From assembly GCA_035295985.1 (NCBI GenBank), contig DATHBT010000193.1, forward strand, positions 1 to 30,157: 30,157 nucleotides of DNA. The letters are read 5' to 3'. Below are positions 22,528 to 30,111 of the stretch, piece after piece. The translations under genes were made by a program, and so were the position numbers. Below the pieces are notes generated by a model. It was not told where the DNA came from, did not search any database, and saw only the letters and a list, made by a program, of their open reading frames with translations. The stretch's first letter is position 1. Every line of letters starts with the position of its first letter. This DNA is from JAIVGV01 sp035295985 (lineage in GTDB: Bacteria > Acidobacteriota > Blastocatellia > Pyrinomonadales > Pyrinomonadaceae).

Positions 22528-22714
22528 AAGCCCCACAGGGGCGAAATTTAACAGCTTGGGGCAACGCCCCAAGAACGCACGCGGGATTAAACTAAGAGCC
22601 CCGGAGGGGCGAAATAAATCCTCAGATTTATTTCGCCCCTCCGGGGCTCCGCCGTTTTATTTGACTCGATCCCGTGGCGTTGCCACGGGCTACCACATTT
22701 CGCCCCTGTGGGGC
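22528..22714. repeat. Composite palindromic element, copy 2 (between convergent genes)
   Basis: The layout is the same as the element at 7851-8050. The outer ends are AAGCCCCACAGGGGCGAAAT and its complement (to 22714). Intermediate stems are CTTGGGGCAACGCCCCAAG on the left and CCCGTGGCGTTGCCACGGG on the right. A perfect 25-bp core inverted repeat (22596-22620 / 22625-22649) has a 4-nt CTCA loop. The right intermediate stem has diverged in sequence but kept its pairing, which points to selection on structure or to assembly from modules. It fills the gap between guaB and the convergent hydrolase gene. Confidence 0.85.
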
Positions 22715-22725
22715 CTGGCGCTCGC

Positions 22726-23655
22726 TCAGTGATGCTTCTTGTCCGTGCCGGCCGCTCCCGCCGGCCTCGTCAGGCTGCGGTGGATCGTCTCAAGCCAGCG
22801 ATCCTGGTTGATGAAGCCCGTGCCCCACTGCTTCCACTCGTCGGGCAGGCCAGCGGCCTTGATCTGCTCGACCGTGCGGCCCGCGTCGATGTGCTTGCGG
22901 ACGTGGTCGGTCGTGGTGGTGAGCATCCGGTGGTAGGTCTTGAGATCGTCCATCGTGGAGAGCGGGCCGTGGCCGGGGATGATGCGAACGTCCGCGGGCA
23001 GGCGCGCGATGAGGTCTGCGATGTTGCGCGTCAGGCCCTGGACGCTGCCGCCGGAGTCTATGTCCACGAACGGGAAGCGGCCGGCGAAGAAGTGGTCGCC
23101 GAGGTGCGCGACGTTCGAGGCGGTGAAGAGGATCGCGCTGTCCCCGTCGGTGTGGCCCGTGGGGAGGTGTATCACCCTGATCTCCTCGCCGTTGAAGTGG
23201 ATCGAGACCGACTGCGCGTAGGTGACGACGGGCAGCGCCTCCCTGGGCGACGCGGGCACGTCCTGGCCGGCCACGCGCTGCGGCGAGGCGAGCCGCTTGC
23301 GGACGTTGTCGTGTGCGACGATTGTTGACTCTTTACCGAACTGCGCGTTGCCGCCCGTGTGGTCGCCGTGAAAATGCGTGTTGAGGACGAAGCGCAGCGG
23401 GCCGGGGTTGATCTGCTTGAGCGCCGCGCGAATCTTGTCTGCGAGCGGGGCGAACTGGTCGTCAACGATGAGCAGGCCGTCCTCGCCGGCCGAGACGCCG
23501 ATGTTGCCGCCCGCGCCTTCGAGCATATAGACGTTGCCGGCGACCTTCGTCGCCTTGATCTGCACTTGGGAGAAGTCGCGCTGCTGCGCGTGCGTGTCGG
23601 GAGGGACGGTCGGGAGCAGGGCGAAGAGTGCGGCGGCTAAGGTCGTGCGCTTCAT
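22726..23655 (-). CDS. Exported metallo-beta-lactamase-fold hydrolase
   Basis: A 309-residue protein with a signal peptide (residues 1-24, LAAALFALLPTVPPDTHAQ). The metal-binding HxHxDH is H94-x-H96-x-D98-H99 (NTHFHGDHTGG). Further ligands are in the LPTGHTDGDSAI and HLGDHFF segments and IIPGHGP. This is a dinuclear zinc hydrolase of the periplasm or outside. The family includes class B beta-lactamases, but a resistance role cannot be claimed from this sequence; many are hydrolases of unknown substrate. ATG 23655 has GAGGAAA 6 nt upstream. The C-terminus ends DKKHH. Confidence 0.9.
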   Translation of the reverse strand: MKRTTLAAALFALLPTVPPDTHAQQRDFSQVQIKATKVAGNVYMLEGAGGNIGVSAGEDGLLIVDDQFAPLADKIRAALKQINPGPLRFVLNTHFHGDHTGGNAQFGKESTIVAHDNVRKRLASPQRVAGQDVPASPREALPVVTYAQSVSIHFNGEEIRVIHLPTGHTDGDSAILFTASNVAHLGDHFFAGRFPFVDIDSGGSVQGLTRNIADLIARLPADVRIIPGHGPLSTMDDLKTYHRMLTTTTDHVRKHIDAGRTVEQIKAAGLPDEWKQWGTGFINQDRWLETIHRSLTRPAGAAGTDKKHH

Positions 23656-23817
23656 GAAAGTTTCCTCGTCGGTTGTTTTAAACTCCGGCCCGCCAGTCGG
23701 CGGCGTGCGCGGCTGCTGCGGGCGGTTGTGCTATGTGGGGCGACGCGGCACAGTAACCTCTCCGGCCGTTTTCCGTCAACGCATTTTCCGGCGCGCGGGC
23801 GAGGTCGTCGTTTGGGC

Positions 23818-24729
23818 GTGAGTGAACCGAGAAAGATTCTTCTGATCGCGAACCCGCTCGCGGGCCGCGGCAGTCTGCGCGCGCGCGAGTCGCGGGCAGC
23901 GCGCTTCTGCGCGCTGCTCAAGTCGCGCGGCGTCGAATGCGAGATCGTATTCACCGCCGCGCCCGGCGACGCGACGCGGATCGCGCGCGAGGCCGCCGGC
24001 CAAGGCTTCCGCGAGGTCGTCGTCTCCGGCGGCGACGGCACGATCAACGAGGCGCTGCAAGGCATGGTCGGGACAGACGCGCGGCTCGGCGTCTGGCCCG
24101 CGGGCACGGCCAACGTGCTGGCGCGCGAGCTGATGCTCCCGCTCAACCTCGAAGGCGCGGCCCGCGTGGTCGCGCGCGGCGAGACGCGGCGCATCTACGC
24201 GGGCTGTGCGACGTGGGAGCAGACGGGCGAGCTGCGCTACTTCCTGCTGATGGCCGGCATCGGGCTGGACGCTTCGGTGGTCGAGCGCGTGCGCCCGCGC
24301 CTGAAGCGGCGCGTCGGCACAGGCGCTTTCTGGGTGTCGGGCCTGTCCCACCTGGCGACGTGGCGTCCGCGCCCGTTCGAGGTCGAGGTGGGCGGCCGGA
24401 CAGTCCCCGCCACCTTCGCCGCCGTCGGCAAGGCCGCGCACTACGGCGGCGAACTCGGCATCACGCCGCGCGCGCGCATCGACGTGCCCGACTTCGAAAT
24501 CTGCGCCGTCGATTCCTTAAGCCGCATACGCTACCTGCGGCTGCTCTCGCACGCGATGAGGCGCCGGGGCGTGCCGGCCGGGACGGCAGGCGTCCAGTTC
24601 CTGCGCGCCACGCGTGCGCGCGCCGTGGGCGACGCGGCCGTGCAGGTTGACGGAGAACTCTTCGGCCGCCTGCCGATGACCTTCGAGATCGTCGCCGATC
24701 CAATCGAAGTCATCGCCCCGCGCGCGTGA
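23818..24729 (+). CDS. Diacylglycerol kinase-family lipid kinase (YegS/DagK type)
   Basis: A 303-residue cytoplasmic protein. It begins EPRKILLIANPLAGRGS, the typical phosphate-binding start. The nucleotide signature GGDGT lies at 71-75 (VVVSGGDGTINEAL), followed by LGVWPAGTANVLARELMLP and FLLMAGIGLDASVVERV. The C-terminal beta domain ends VQVDGELFGRLPMTFEIV. It phosphorylates diacylglycerol or a related lipid. The GTG start at 23818 is 11 nt after GAGGT; the frame is open 30 codons further upstream but that part is not conserved in type. It is divergent from the hydrolase gene, with a 162-nt gap. Confidence 0.92.
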   Translation: MSEPRKILLIANPLAGRGSLRARESRAARFCALLKSRGVECEIVFTAAPGDATRIAREAAGQGFREVVVSGGDGTINEALQGMVGTDARLGVWPAGTANVLARELMLPLNLEGAARVVARGETRRIYAGCATWEQTGELRYFLLMAGIGLDASVVERVRPRLKRRVGTGAFWVSGLSHLATWRPRPFEVEVGGRTVPATFAAVGKAAHYGGELGITPRARIDVPDFEICAVDSLSRIRYLRLLSHAMRRRGVPAGTAGVQFLRATRARAVGDAAVQVDGELFGRLPMTFEIVADPIEVIAPRA

Positions 24730-24831
24730 GCCGGTGAGTCACGGCTGCGCGATGAATCAGTACGTCCGGGGTTAATTCCCAACCCACATCACATCCAGGT
24801 CTGGAAATCGCCCGCCCGAAAACCGCCCCGC

Positions 24832-24861
24832 TTGACGCGCCTCCGAACGCTCCGCTAGCTT
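24832..24861 (+). promoter_or_regulatory. Promoter of alaX, suggesting a leaderless message
   Basis: TTGACG (24832-24837), an 18-nt spacer and TAGCTT (24856-24861). The GTG start codon begins 7 nt after the -10, right where transcription would begin. No Shine-Dalgarno is seen. Confidence 0.45.
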
Positions 24862-24868
24862 CTCCCGC

Positions 24869-26095
24869 GTGGGCACGACCGAACGACTCTACTACTCCGA
24901 CTCGCACCTGCTCGAATTCGACGCCACCGTCCTGGAAGCGACCGAAATCGCGCCGGGCCGCGCGGGCGTCGTCCTCGACCGCACCGCCTTCTACCCGACG
25001 GGCGGCGGGCAGCCGCACGACACCGGCGCGCTGGGCGGCGCGCGCGTCGTCGATTGCTTCGAGCGTACGGACGGGCGCGTGCTGCACGTCGTCGAGGGCG
25101 GAGCGCCGCGCGAGGGCGAGCTAGTCCCGTGCCGCGTCGATTGGGCGCGCCGGCTCGATCACATGCAGCAGCACACGGGGCAGCACATCCTCTCGCAGTC
25201 GCTGATAAAACTCTTCGGCGCGCCCACGCGCTCGTTCCGCATGGCGGAGCGCGCCTGCGAGATCGACGTGGGGCTGGCCGACCCTTCGGACGAAAGAATC
25301 GAAGCGGCGGTCGATCTCGCCAACCGGATCGTCTGGGAGGATCGGCTAATGCGCGTGCTCAACGTGACGGCCGAAGAGGCGGCGCGGTTGCCGCTGCGGC
25401 GCGACTCGGCGCGCGAGGGCGAGCTGCGACTGATCGAGGTGGAGAACTTCGATCTGAGTCCGTGCGGCGGGACGCACGCGGCGCGGACGGGCGAGGTGGG
25501 CGCGATAGTCGTCCGCGCGTGGGAGCGCGCGAAGGGCATGACGCGGATCGAGTTCGCGGCGGGCAACCGCGCCGTCGCGGACTACCGACTCGCCAACTCG
25601 TCGGCCCGCCGCACGGCCTCGCTGTTTAGCGCCGCGCGCGACGACGCGCCCGAGCTGGCCGCGCGCCTCGTCGAGGAGAACAAACAACTACAGCGCCGCC
25701 TGCGCACGCTCGAAGAGCTGGCCGCGCGCGCCGAGGCCGAAGAGCTGGCGCGCGCCTCCGAGCCGCTCGCGGGCGCGGCCCGCCTCGTCGCGCGCACGCT
25801 CGAAGACCGCGACGCCGAATCGCTCAAGCGCCTCGCCCTCGCGATCATCTCGCGGCCGGCCCACGTCGCCCTGCTCGGCTCCCGCGGAGGGGACGAAGCG
25901 CGCCTCGTCTTCGCGCGCGCCGCCGACGCCCCCGGCGACATGAATAAACTTCTGCGCTCGGCCTGCGCCGCGCTCGAAGGACGCGGCGGCGGCCGGCCCG
26001 ACCTCGCGCAGGGCGGCGGACGCCGCGCCGACAAACTGACAGAAGCCGTCGAGTCGGCCGCCCGCTTGCTCCGCGAAGAGGCCTCGGCGTCGTGA
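24869..26095 (+). CDS. alaX: AlaX-type alanyl-tRNA editing protein with C-terminal DHHA1 domain
   Basis: A 408-residue protein. It hydrolyses mischarged Ser- or Gly-tRNA(Ala) in trans, backing up AlaRS. The editing core has the AlaRS-like GGGQPHDTG (about 45-53) and the zinc ligands H102/H106 (HTGQH) and C199/H203 (CGGTH). A helical spacer with Glu/Leu/Arg heptads (about 250-295) precedes a DHHA1-like domain (about 300-405; FARAADAPGDMN, GGGRPDLAQGGG). The length fits the long AlaX-L class. GTG 24869 follows the -10 element directly. A tRNA-Ala gene lies 85 bp downstream, a striking functional neighbour. Confidence 0.92.
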   Translation: MGTTERLYYSDSHLLEFDATVLEATEIAPGRAGVVLDRTAFYPTGGGQPHDTGALGGARVVDCFERTDGRVLHVVEGGAPREGELVPCRVDWARRLDHMQQHTGQHILSQSLIKLFGAPTRSFRMAERACEIDVGLADPSDERIEAAVDLANRIVWEDRLMRVLNVTAEEAARLPLRRDSAREGELRLIEVENFDLSPCGGTHAARTGEVGAIVVRAWERAKGMTRIEFAAGNRAVADYRLANSSARRTASLFSAARDDAPELAARLVEENKQLQRRLRTLEELAARAEAEELARASEPLAGAARLVARTLEDRDAESLKRLALAIISRPAHVALLGSRGGDEARLVFARAADAPGDMNKLLRSACAALEGRGGGRPDLAQGGGRRADKLTEAVESAARLLREEASAS

Positions 26096-26139
26096 GTTCA
26101 CCGGGCGCGCGTGAGTTGTTAATGCCGCGGGCGTCGCGC

Positions 26140-26168
26140 TTGACACCCGCGCGGCGCGTCTCTAGTAT
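26140..26168 (+). promoter_or_regulatory. Promoter of the tRNA-Ala gene
   Basis: Perfect TTGACA (26140-26145), a 17-nt spacer and TAGTAT (26163-26168). Transcription would begin about 5-6 nt before the mature tRNA 5' end. Confidence 0.8.
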
Positions 26169-26180
26169 TTCCGAGGCGTC

Positions 26181-26254
<74 letters not shown>

Positions 26255-26273
26255 TCAACCGACTTAAGCACTC

Positions 26274-26305
26274 ACGGCCAGCCGCACGGTTGGCCGTTTT
26301 TCTTC
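26274..26305 (+). terminator. Rho-independent terminator of tRNA-Ala
   Basis: Perfect 7-bp stem ACGGCCA (26274-26280) / TGGCCGT (26291-26297) with a 10-nt loop, followed by TTTTCTT. Confidence 0.8.
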
Positions 26306-26450
26306 TGTGGCAGACCTGACCACCTGCTCCTTCCCGCCATTAGACGGTGCTCAGGATGGCCCCGCGCGTGCGCTCCGAAACGGGTGGACGTAGCGCAAAC
26401 TGTCCCCCGAACGGTCGTTGGGGTGGCGAGTGTCTTGAGTTGCAGTCCTA

Positions 26451-26479
26451 TTGCTTTGCCGCCGGGAGTGGGGTAATAG
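26451..26479 (+). promoter_or_regulatory. Weak promoter candidate for the CheY-like gene
   Basis: TTGCTT (26451-26456), a 17-nt spacer and TAATAG (26474-26479). Each hexamer matches only 3 of 6 positions. Nothing else is seen between the tRNA terminator and the gene at 26530. Confidence 0.25.
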
Positions 26480-26529
26480 AACGCTCGGATAGTTACTGCA
26501 AACCGATCTTAAGACGCGGCGAGGTGGCG

Positions 26530-26898
26530 ATGGCTCATAAGATTCTGGTCGTGGACGACACCGTGGACACGCGCGATCTCCTCCACCTGTACCTGACGAA
26601 GGCTGGCTTTACGGTCATCATCGCAGGGGACGGGGGCGAGGGGCTGTACAGGGCCAAGGCGGAGCGGCCCTCCCTCATCATCACCGACATCAACATGCCG
26701 AGGCTCGACGGCATCTCCATGATCAGGGAGTTGCGCGCAGAGGAGGAGACGGCCGCCGTCCCCGTCATCGCGCTGACGGCCTACGGCCGTGAGTTCAGGG
26801 AGGAGGCGGTGAGGGTCGGGGCCAACGCCGCCAAGGAGAAGCCTTTCAACTTCGAGGAACTTATCTCGCAGGTGTGGTCGCTACTGGGTCAGGCGTAG
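26530..26898 (+). CDS. CheY-like single-domain response regulator
   Basis: A 122-residue receiver domain without an output domain. The acidic pair is D9/D10 (LVVDD), the phospho-acceptor D53 (LIITDINMPRLDG), the switch Thr T83 (ALTAYG) and the conserved Lys K104 (KEKPFN). All active-site residues are intact. It would relay phosphate to or from a histidine kinase not in the window. ATG 26530 is preceded by GAGGTGGCG; the open frame upstream (from 26347) is not receiver-like. It ends 2 bp from the convergent stop of the PAS-STAS gene. Confidence 0.93.
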   Translation: MAHKILVVDDTVDTRDLLHLYLTKAGFTVIIAGDGGEGLYRAKAERPSLIITDINMPRLDGISMIRELRAEEETAAVPVIALTAYGREFREEAVRVGANAAKEKPFNFEELISQVWSLLGQA

Positions 26899-26900
26899 TT

Positions 26901-28610
26901 TCAAGCCCCACGCCCCTGGTGGCCGTTGGTCAAATCCTCCGCCCAACGGATGCCGTCCTGCAAAGTCCTCCGGGTCGTGATCTCGTTGAGATTCACTCCC
27001 AGGTGCACGAGCACCTGAGCGACGCTCGCGCGGACGCCCGTGAGCGCCACCTGCGCGCCCAGCAGCCTGACCGCCTGCGCCGCCCTCACCAGCATGTTGG
27101 CTATGTGCGTGTCCACTTCCCGCACGCCCGTCACGTCGATGATGGCGACGCGCGCGCCGAGTGAAGTCACGCCGCCGAGCAGCGCCTCCAGCATCTGCGC
27201 GGCGCGCTCCGGGTTCATCGCCCCGATGAGCGGCATCATGACGACGCCCTCCTTGAGCGGGACGAGCGGCGTGGAGAGTTCGGCCAGTAGCGACTGCTGT
27301 GTGTCGATGACTTCCTGCCGCAGCCTCTCGCGCTCGGCCTCGGCCCGCTTGCGCGCGATCCCCAGGGCCACCTCGCGCGAGACCGCCCCCATGGCCTGGA
27401 GCACCGCGTCCGAGAGCGCGTGGCGGGCGAACATCGCCATCACACCGACGAGCCTGTCGTCCACAATCAACGGGTAGCCCGCGAACGCGACCATGCCCTC
27501 GCGCCGCGCCCACTCCTGATCGCCGACGCGCTCATCGCCCACGACCGCGTTGGTCAGATGCGGCCTGCGCTCGGCGGCGATCAGCCCGATCTTGAACTTG
27601 CCGACGGGGACGCGGCCGTGCGGCCCGTTCAGGTGGGTGTACATGCCGGCGCTCGCCTGCAACTCCAAAACCCCCTCGGCCTCGTTGAGCGTCCAGACGC
27701 GGGCGAACGCCGCGTCGAGGTGGCGCACGACGGCCTCGGCGCACAGCCCCAGCATGCCGCCGATGTCGGCCCCCTGCGTGAGGGCGATCCCCACGTCCGC
27801 GCCGAGCATGGCGGCGCGGGCCCGGTCGGCGAGGGCCTCCTCGGCGCGCTTGCGCTCTGTCACGTCCTGGAAATAGACCGAGAGGCCGTCCGCCGACGGG
27901 TAGGCGCGCACGTCGAGCCACGAGTCGAGAGGCGGGTAGTGCATCTCGAAGCTGACCGTCACCTGCTCGGCCACCGCCCGGTGGTACTCGTTATAGACGT
28001 GCGTGCCGACCAGGTCGGGGAACTCCTCCCAGGTGTTCTTCCCGATCAACTCCTCCGGTTCCCTGTCGAGGCGCGCGATGAGCTGCGCGGCCTGCCGGTT
28101 CAGGTAGGTGAGCCGCCACTCCCGGTCGTAGGCCACGAAGCCGTCGGCGATGCGGTCGAGGATGTTGACCCGCCGCCCCACCGCCCTGCGCAGCTCTTCC
28201 TCGGCGCGCTTCTCCTCCGTGGTGTCCCTGACCTCGATGACCGTGCCGACGGGCGTGCCGTTCTCGCGCAGCGGGCTGGCCGTGAAGGCCACGGGGTAGA
28301 ACGAGCCGTCCTTGTGGACGAACACGCCCTCGCCCTGCTCCTGGTTGTTTTCGGGGAGCGCCCTGTCTATCGGGCACTCTTCGAGCGGGAAGGGCGTGCC
28401 GTCGGGCCGCGTGTGGTGGACGAACTCGTGGAGGGGCTTCCCCTGAACCTCTTCGAGCGTGTAGCCGGTCAACTTCTCGGCCGCCGGGTTCATGTAGGTG
28501 CAGTGCTGCCGCTCGTCCATGATGAAGAGCGAGACGGTGGCGTTTTCGCAGACGGCTTCAAGCTGCCGGCGGCGGTCCTGGCCTGCGGCAGCGGGGGTCG
28601 GAGTTTTCAT
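26901..28610 (-). CDS. PAS-PAS-GAF-STAS sensor protein (RsbR-like)
   Basis: A 569-residue cytoplasmic protein. PAS1 spans about 18-135 (CENATVSLFIMDERQHCTYMNPAAEKLTGY ... IEVRDTTEEKRAEEEL), PAS2 about 148-260 (ILDRIADGFVAYDREWRLTYLNRQA ... YFQDVTERKRAEEAL), a GAF domain about 275-425 and a STAS domain about 450-555. The STAS part is like RsbR of the stressosome: IIDVTGVREVDTHIANML and VALTGVRASVAQVLVHLGV. The two threonines phosphorylated by RsbT in RsbR are present at T494 and T524. No kinase (RsbT) or RsbS partner is in the window. ATG 28610 has AAGGG 6 nt upstream. The stop faces the response regulator. Confidence 0.92.
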   Translation of the reverse strand: MKTPTPAAAGQDRRRQLEAVCENATVSLFIMDERQHCTYMNPAAEKLTGYTLEEVQGKPLHEFVHHTRPDGTPFPLEECPIDRALPENNQEQGEGVFVHKDGSFYPVAFTASPLRENGTPVGTVIEVRDTTEEKRAEEELRRAVGRRVNILDRIADGFVAYDREWRLTYLNRQAAQLIARLDREPEELIGKNTWEEFPDLVGTHVYNEYHRAVAEQVTVSFEMHYPPLDSWLDVRAYPSADGLSVYFQDVTERKRAEEALADRARAAMLGADVGIALTQGADIGGMLGLCAEAVVRHLDAAFARVWTLNEAEGVLELQASAGMYTHLNGPHGRVPVGKFKIGLIAAERRPHLTNAVVGDERVGDQEWARREGMVAFAGYPLIVDDRLVGVMAMFARHALSDAVLQAMGAVSREVALGIARKRAEAERERLRQEVIDTQQSLLAELSTPLVPLKEGVVMMPLIGAMNPERAAQMLEALLGGVTSLGARVAIIDVTGVREVDTHIANMLVRAAQAVRLLGAQVALTGVRASVAQVLVHLGVNLNEITTRRTLQDGIRWAEDLTNGHQGRGA

Positions 28611-28700
28611 CGAACACCCTTAAAGATTAAGACTGATCCGGTTGCGGCTCGTGGCTTGGATAGTGAACCCAGTTTTCCCGTGCGAGGCTTATGACGCCCG

Positions 28701-28824
28701 CGCGCCGCGCAGGCCCGGCGCGTAGAAAGAGACGCCGCCTTACCGTTCCCCCGAAAGTAAGGTGGCGTCCCCGTTCCGTCAGTCACGGCGCTGCCGCCTT
28801 CCCCAAAGCGGCCGGGCTGTGACT
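28701..28824. other. Cluster of three hairpins in a 455-bp gene-free stretch
   Basis: No supported gene is seen from 28611 to 29065. Within it are CGCGCC/GGCGCG (28701-28706 / 28717-28722), GACGCCGCCTTAC/GTAAGGTGGCGTC (28731-28743 / 28757-28769, one G-T wobble) and a nested stem AGTCAC + GCCGC / GCGGC + GTGACT (28781-28786, 28793-28797 / 28808-28812, 28819-28824). Read on the minus strand the 13-bp hairpin is followed by TCTTTCT and lies upstream of the PAS-STAS gene, like an attenuator. It could equally be a structured RNA on the plus strand. I recognise no known riboswitch. Confidence 0.4.
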
Positions 28825-28981
28825 ACCTCCGACTGGAGCGGGGCAAATTGTAGGTGCCGCGTATGCGGGTTTTCTCCCCTAAAGGTCACATTTCGGTGCG
28901 GCGCGGTGCGGCGTCTCGCGCGCGGGTCGGAGAAAGCGGGTAGGCTCGCGCTCTCCCGTAAAGTCCCGGCCGCCGCCGGAT

Positions 28982-28990
28982 TGGTATAAG
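28982..28990 (+). promoter_or_regulatory. Extended -10 for the metallothionein gene
   Basis: TGG-TATAAG: a TGn extension followed by a hexamer 5 of 6 to consensus. The leader to ATG 29066 would be about 70 nt. A metal-responsive operator is not evident. Confidence 0.4.
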
Positions 28991-29065
28991 ATATGTCGCG
29001 CTGCCGTGGGAGGCGTAGTAAACTGCCCGCGGCCGGGTGAATACGTGGAGAGGGGGATCCTTTCG

Positions 29066-29221
29066 ATGGCAGAGGGTAGGAGACAGGGGAAGTGTAAGCG
29101 CGACACCTGCGGGTGCCCGCCGTCCGAGGACAGCGACTACTGCAGCCAGGAGTGCGAGGACGCCTCGAAGGTACACATGATGGAGATCGGCTGCTCCTGC
29201 GGCCACCCCGAGTGCGACTAG
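29066..29221 (+). CDS. Small Cys-rich protein, bacterial metallothionein (SmtA-like)
   Basis: A 51-residue protein with eight cysteines (10, 15, 17, 26, 30, 43, 45, 50) and two histidines (37, 47). The spacing CKRDTCGC ... YCSQEC ... GCSCGHPEC follows the SmtA/BmtA pattern of cyanobacterial and pseudomonad metallothioneins (C..C.C ... YCS..C ... GC.CGH..C). Such proteins bind a zinc/cadmium cluster in the cytoplasm for storage or detoxification. ATG 29066 is preceded by a GGAGAGGGGG purine tract; the frame is open to 29006 but the added residues are not family-like. It has its own promoter candidate and a strong terminator, so it is a single-gene unit. Confidence 0.8.
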   Translation: MAEGRRQGKCKRDTCGCPPSEDSDYCSQECEDASKVHMMEIGCSCGHPECD

Positions 29222-29281
29222 CGGCACGCGCGCACGGCGGCCTGCGATCTGAGGCCCCTGCGCCGCAAGCTAAAGAAAGAC

Positions 29282-29326
29282 GGCGCGGGCCGAACCCCCA
29301 CGGCGGGGCGGCCCGCGCCTGATTTT
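29282..29326 (+). terminator. Rho-independent terminator of the metallothionein gene
   Basis: Perfect 11-bp stem GGCGCGGGCCG (29282-29292) / CGGCCCGCGCC (29309-29319), 16-nt loop, followed by TGATTTT. Confidence 0.75.
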
Positions 29327-29343
29327 GTGCGGGCGCGCGGCTC

Positions 29344-29670
29344 TCAGGAGACCTGAGTCGTCGCCCTTCTGATCTTTTCCTCGCTCAGTTCTTCGTGCCG
29401 CATGACGGCTTGGCGGACGAAGTCGGCGCGCCGCTGCGCCTCCTCGGCGCGGGCGAGGAAGAGATCGGCAGCCGCGCCGTCCTCGTGGTTCTTTTTGAGG
29501 TGGTCGGCGATCTGGCGCATCAGCAGCACCGTCTCCTCGATGGCGCGGATCGACGACCAGAGCGAGTCTTCGACCGTCTCGGTGATCTCGGCGAGCAGGC
29601 TGTCGGGCGAGTAGGCGTGGCCCGTGTGGCAGCGGAAGCGGACGTGTTTCTCATGAAATCTCAGAAACAC
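29344..29670 (-). pseudogene. C-terminal remnant of a CheB-type methylesterase
   Basis: A 108-residue frame. Its sequence (VRFRCHTGHAYSPDSLLAEI, VEDSLWSSIRAIEETVLLMRQIADHL) is the C-terminal extension seen in many stand-alone CheB proteins, where it follows the catalytic domain. The methylesterase domain (Ser-His-Asp triad) is absent. The upstream sequence is replaced within 14 bp by the divergent receiver gene, so no room is left for it. I read it as a truncated remnant. A short expressed helical protein is possible, because the remaining frame is intact and the FRCHTGH zinc-like patch is preserved. Confidence 0.6.
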
Positions 29671-29684
29671 AGGGCACGCCGTAA

Positions 29685-30053
29685 GTGAGCACCCCGGACA
29701 CGGGGCCGCCGGTCATTCTGGTGGTCGAGGACATCGATTGGATACGCGCAGGGATGACGAGAACCCTGCGGCGTTACGGCTTCGGCGTCATCGAGGCCGC
29801 GGACGCGGCCGGGGCGGTAGAGATCGCGCGGCGCGAACACCCCGATCTGAGCCTGACCGAGGAACAGACCCCCACCTTCGCCGCGCTCCTCGCGCGCGTC
29901 GGCGAGCTCCCGGCGAACCGCCGCGTCCTGGTGGTCGTCGTCAACCCCGACGCCGACGAGCAGACGCGCTACGGCGACGCCTTCGTCCTGACGGACTACG
30001 GGCAACTGCGAAGCCTCCCGCTCCCGCCCCAACGACGCAGGGGTGCGGCGTAG
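29685..30053 (+). CDS. Degenerate receiver-domain protein
   Basis: A 122-residue protein. The first half is a clear receiver (PPVILVVEDIDWIRAGMTRTLRRYGFGVIEAADAAGAVEIARREHPDL). The acidic pair is E15/D16. At the phospho-acceptor place the usual TDxxMP is TEEQTP, so Asp is replaced by Glu (E59). The second half does not keep the LTA or KP motifs, ending LTDYGQLRSLPLPPQ. It should not be phosphorylated in the usual way; the Glu could mimic the active state, or the gene is decaying. The start is GTG 29685, with no ribosome site. It is 14 bp from the divergent CheB remnant. A hairpin follows the stop. Confidence 0.65.
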   Translation: MSTPDTGPPVILVVEDIDWIRAGMTRTLRRYGFGVIEAADAAGAVEIARREHPDLSLTEEQTPTFAALLARVGELPANRRVLVVVVNPDADEQTRYGDAFVLTDYGQLRSLPLPPQRRRGAA

Positions 30054-30080
30054 CCGCGCGGCTCAGGCACGGAGTAAGGG

Positions 30081-30111
30081 GAGGCGGCGGGCCATCGCGG
30101 CCTGCCGCCTC
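30081..30111 (+). terminator. Hairpin terminator candidate after the degenerate receiver
   Basis: Thirteen-bp stem GAGGCGGCGGGCC (30081-30093) / GGCCTGCCGCCTC (30099-30111) with one G-T pair and a 5-nt loop, followed by TCTCACAC. There is no real T-run. Confidence 0.5.

Noticed and set aside
22726..23655. Metallo-beta-lactamase as an antibiotic-resistance gene
   Set aside because: The fold and metal motif are clear but the superfamily is broad; nothing in the sequence identifies a beta-lactam substrate.
27420..28694. 424-codon plus-strand frame opposite the PAS-STAS gene
   Set aside because: Antisense to a gene with four recognised domains; composition typical of a GC-rich shadow.
28762..28989. 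75-codon plus-strand frame in the hairpin region
   Set aside because: It starts inside a 13-bp hairpin, has no ribosome site and an Arg/Ser/Ala-rich composition; more likely non-coding.
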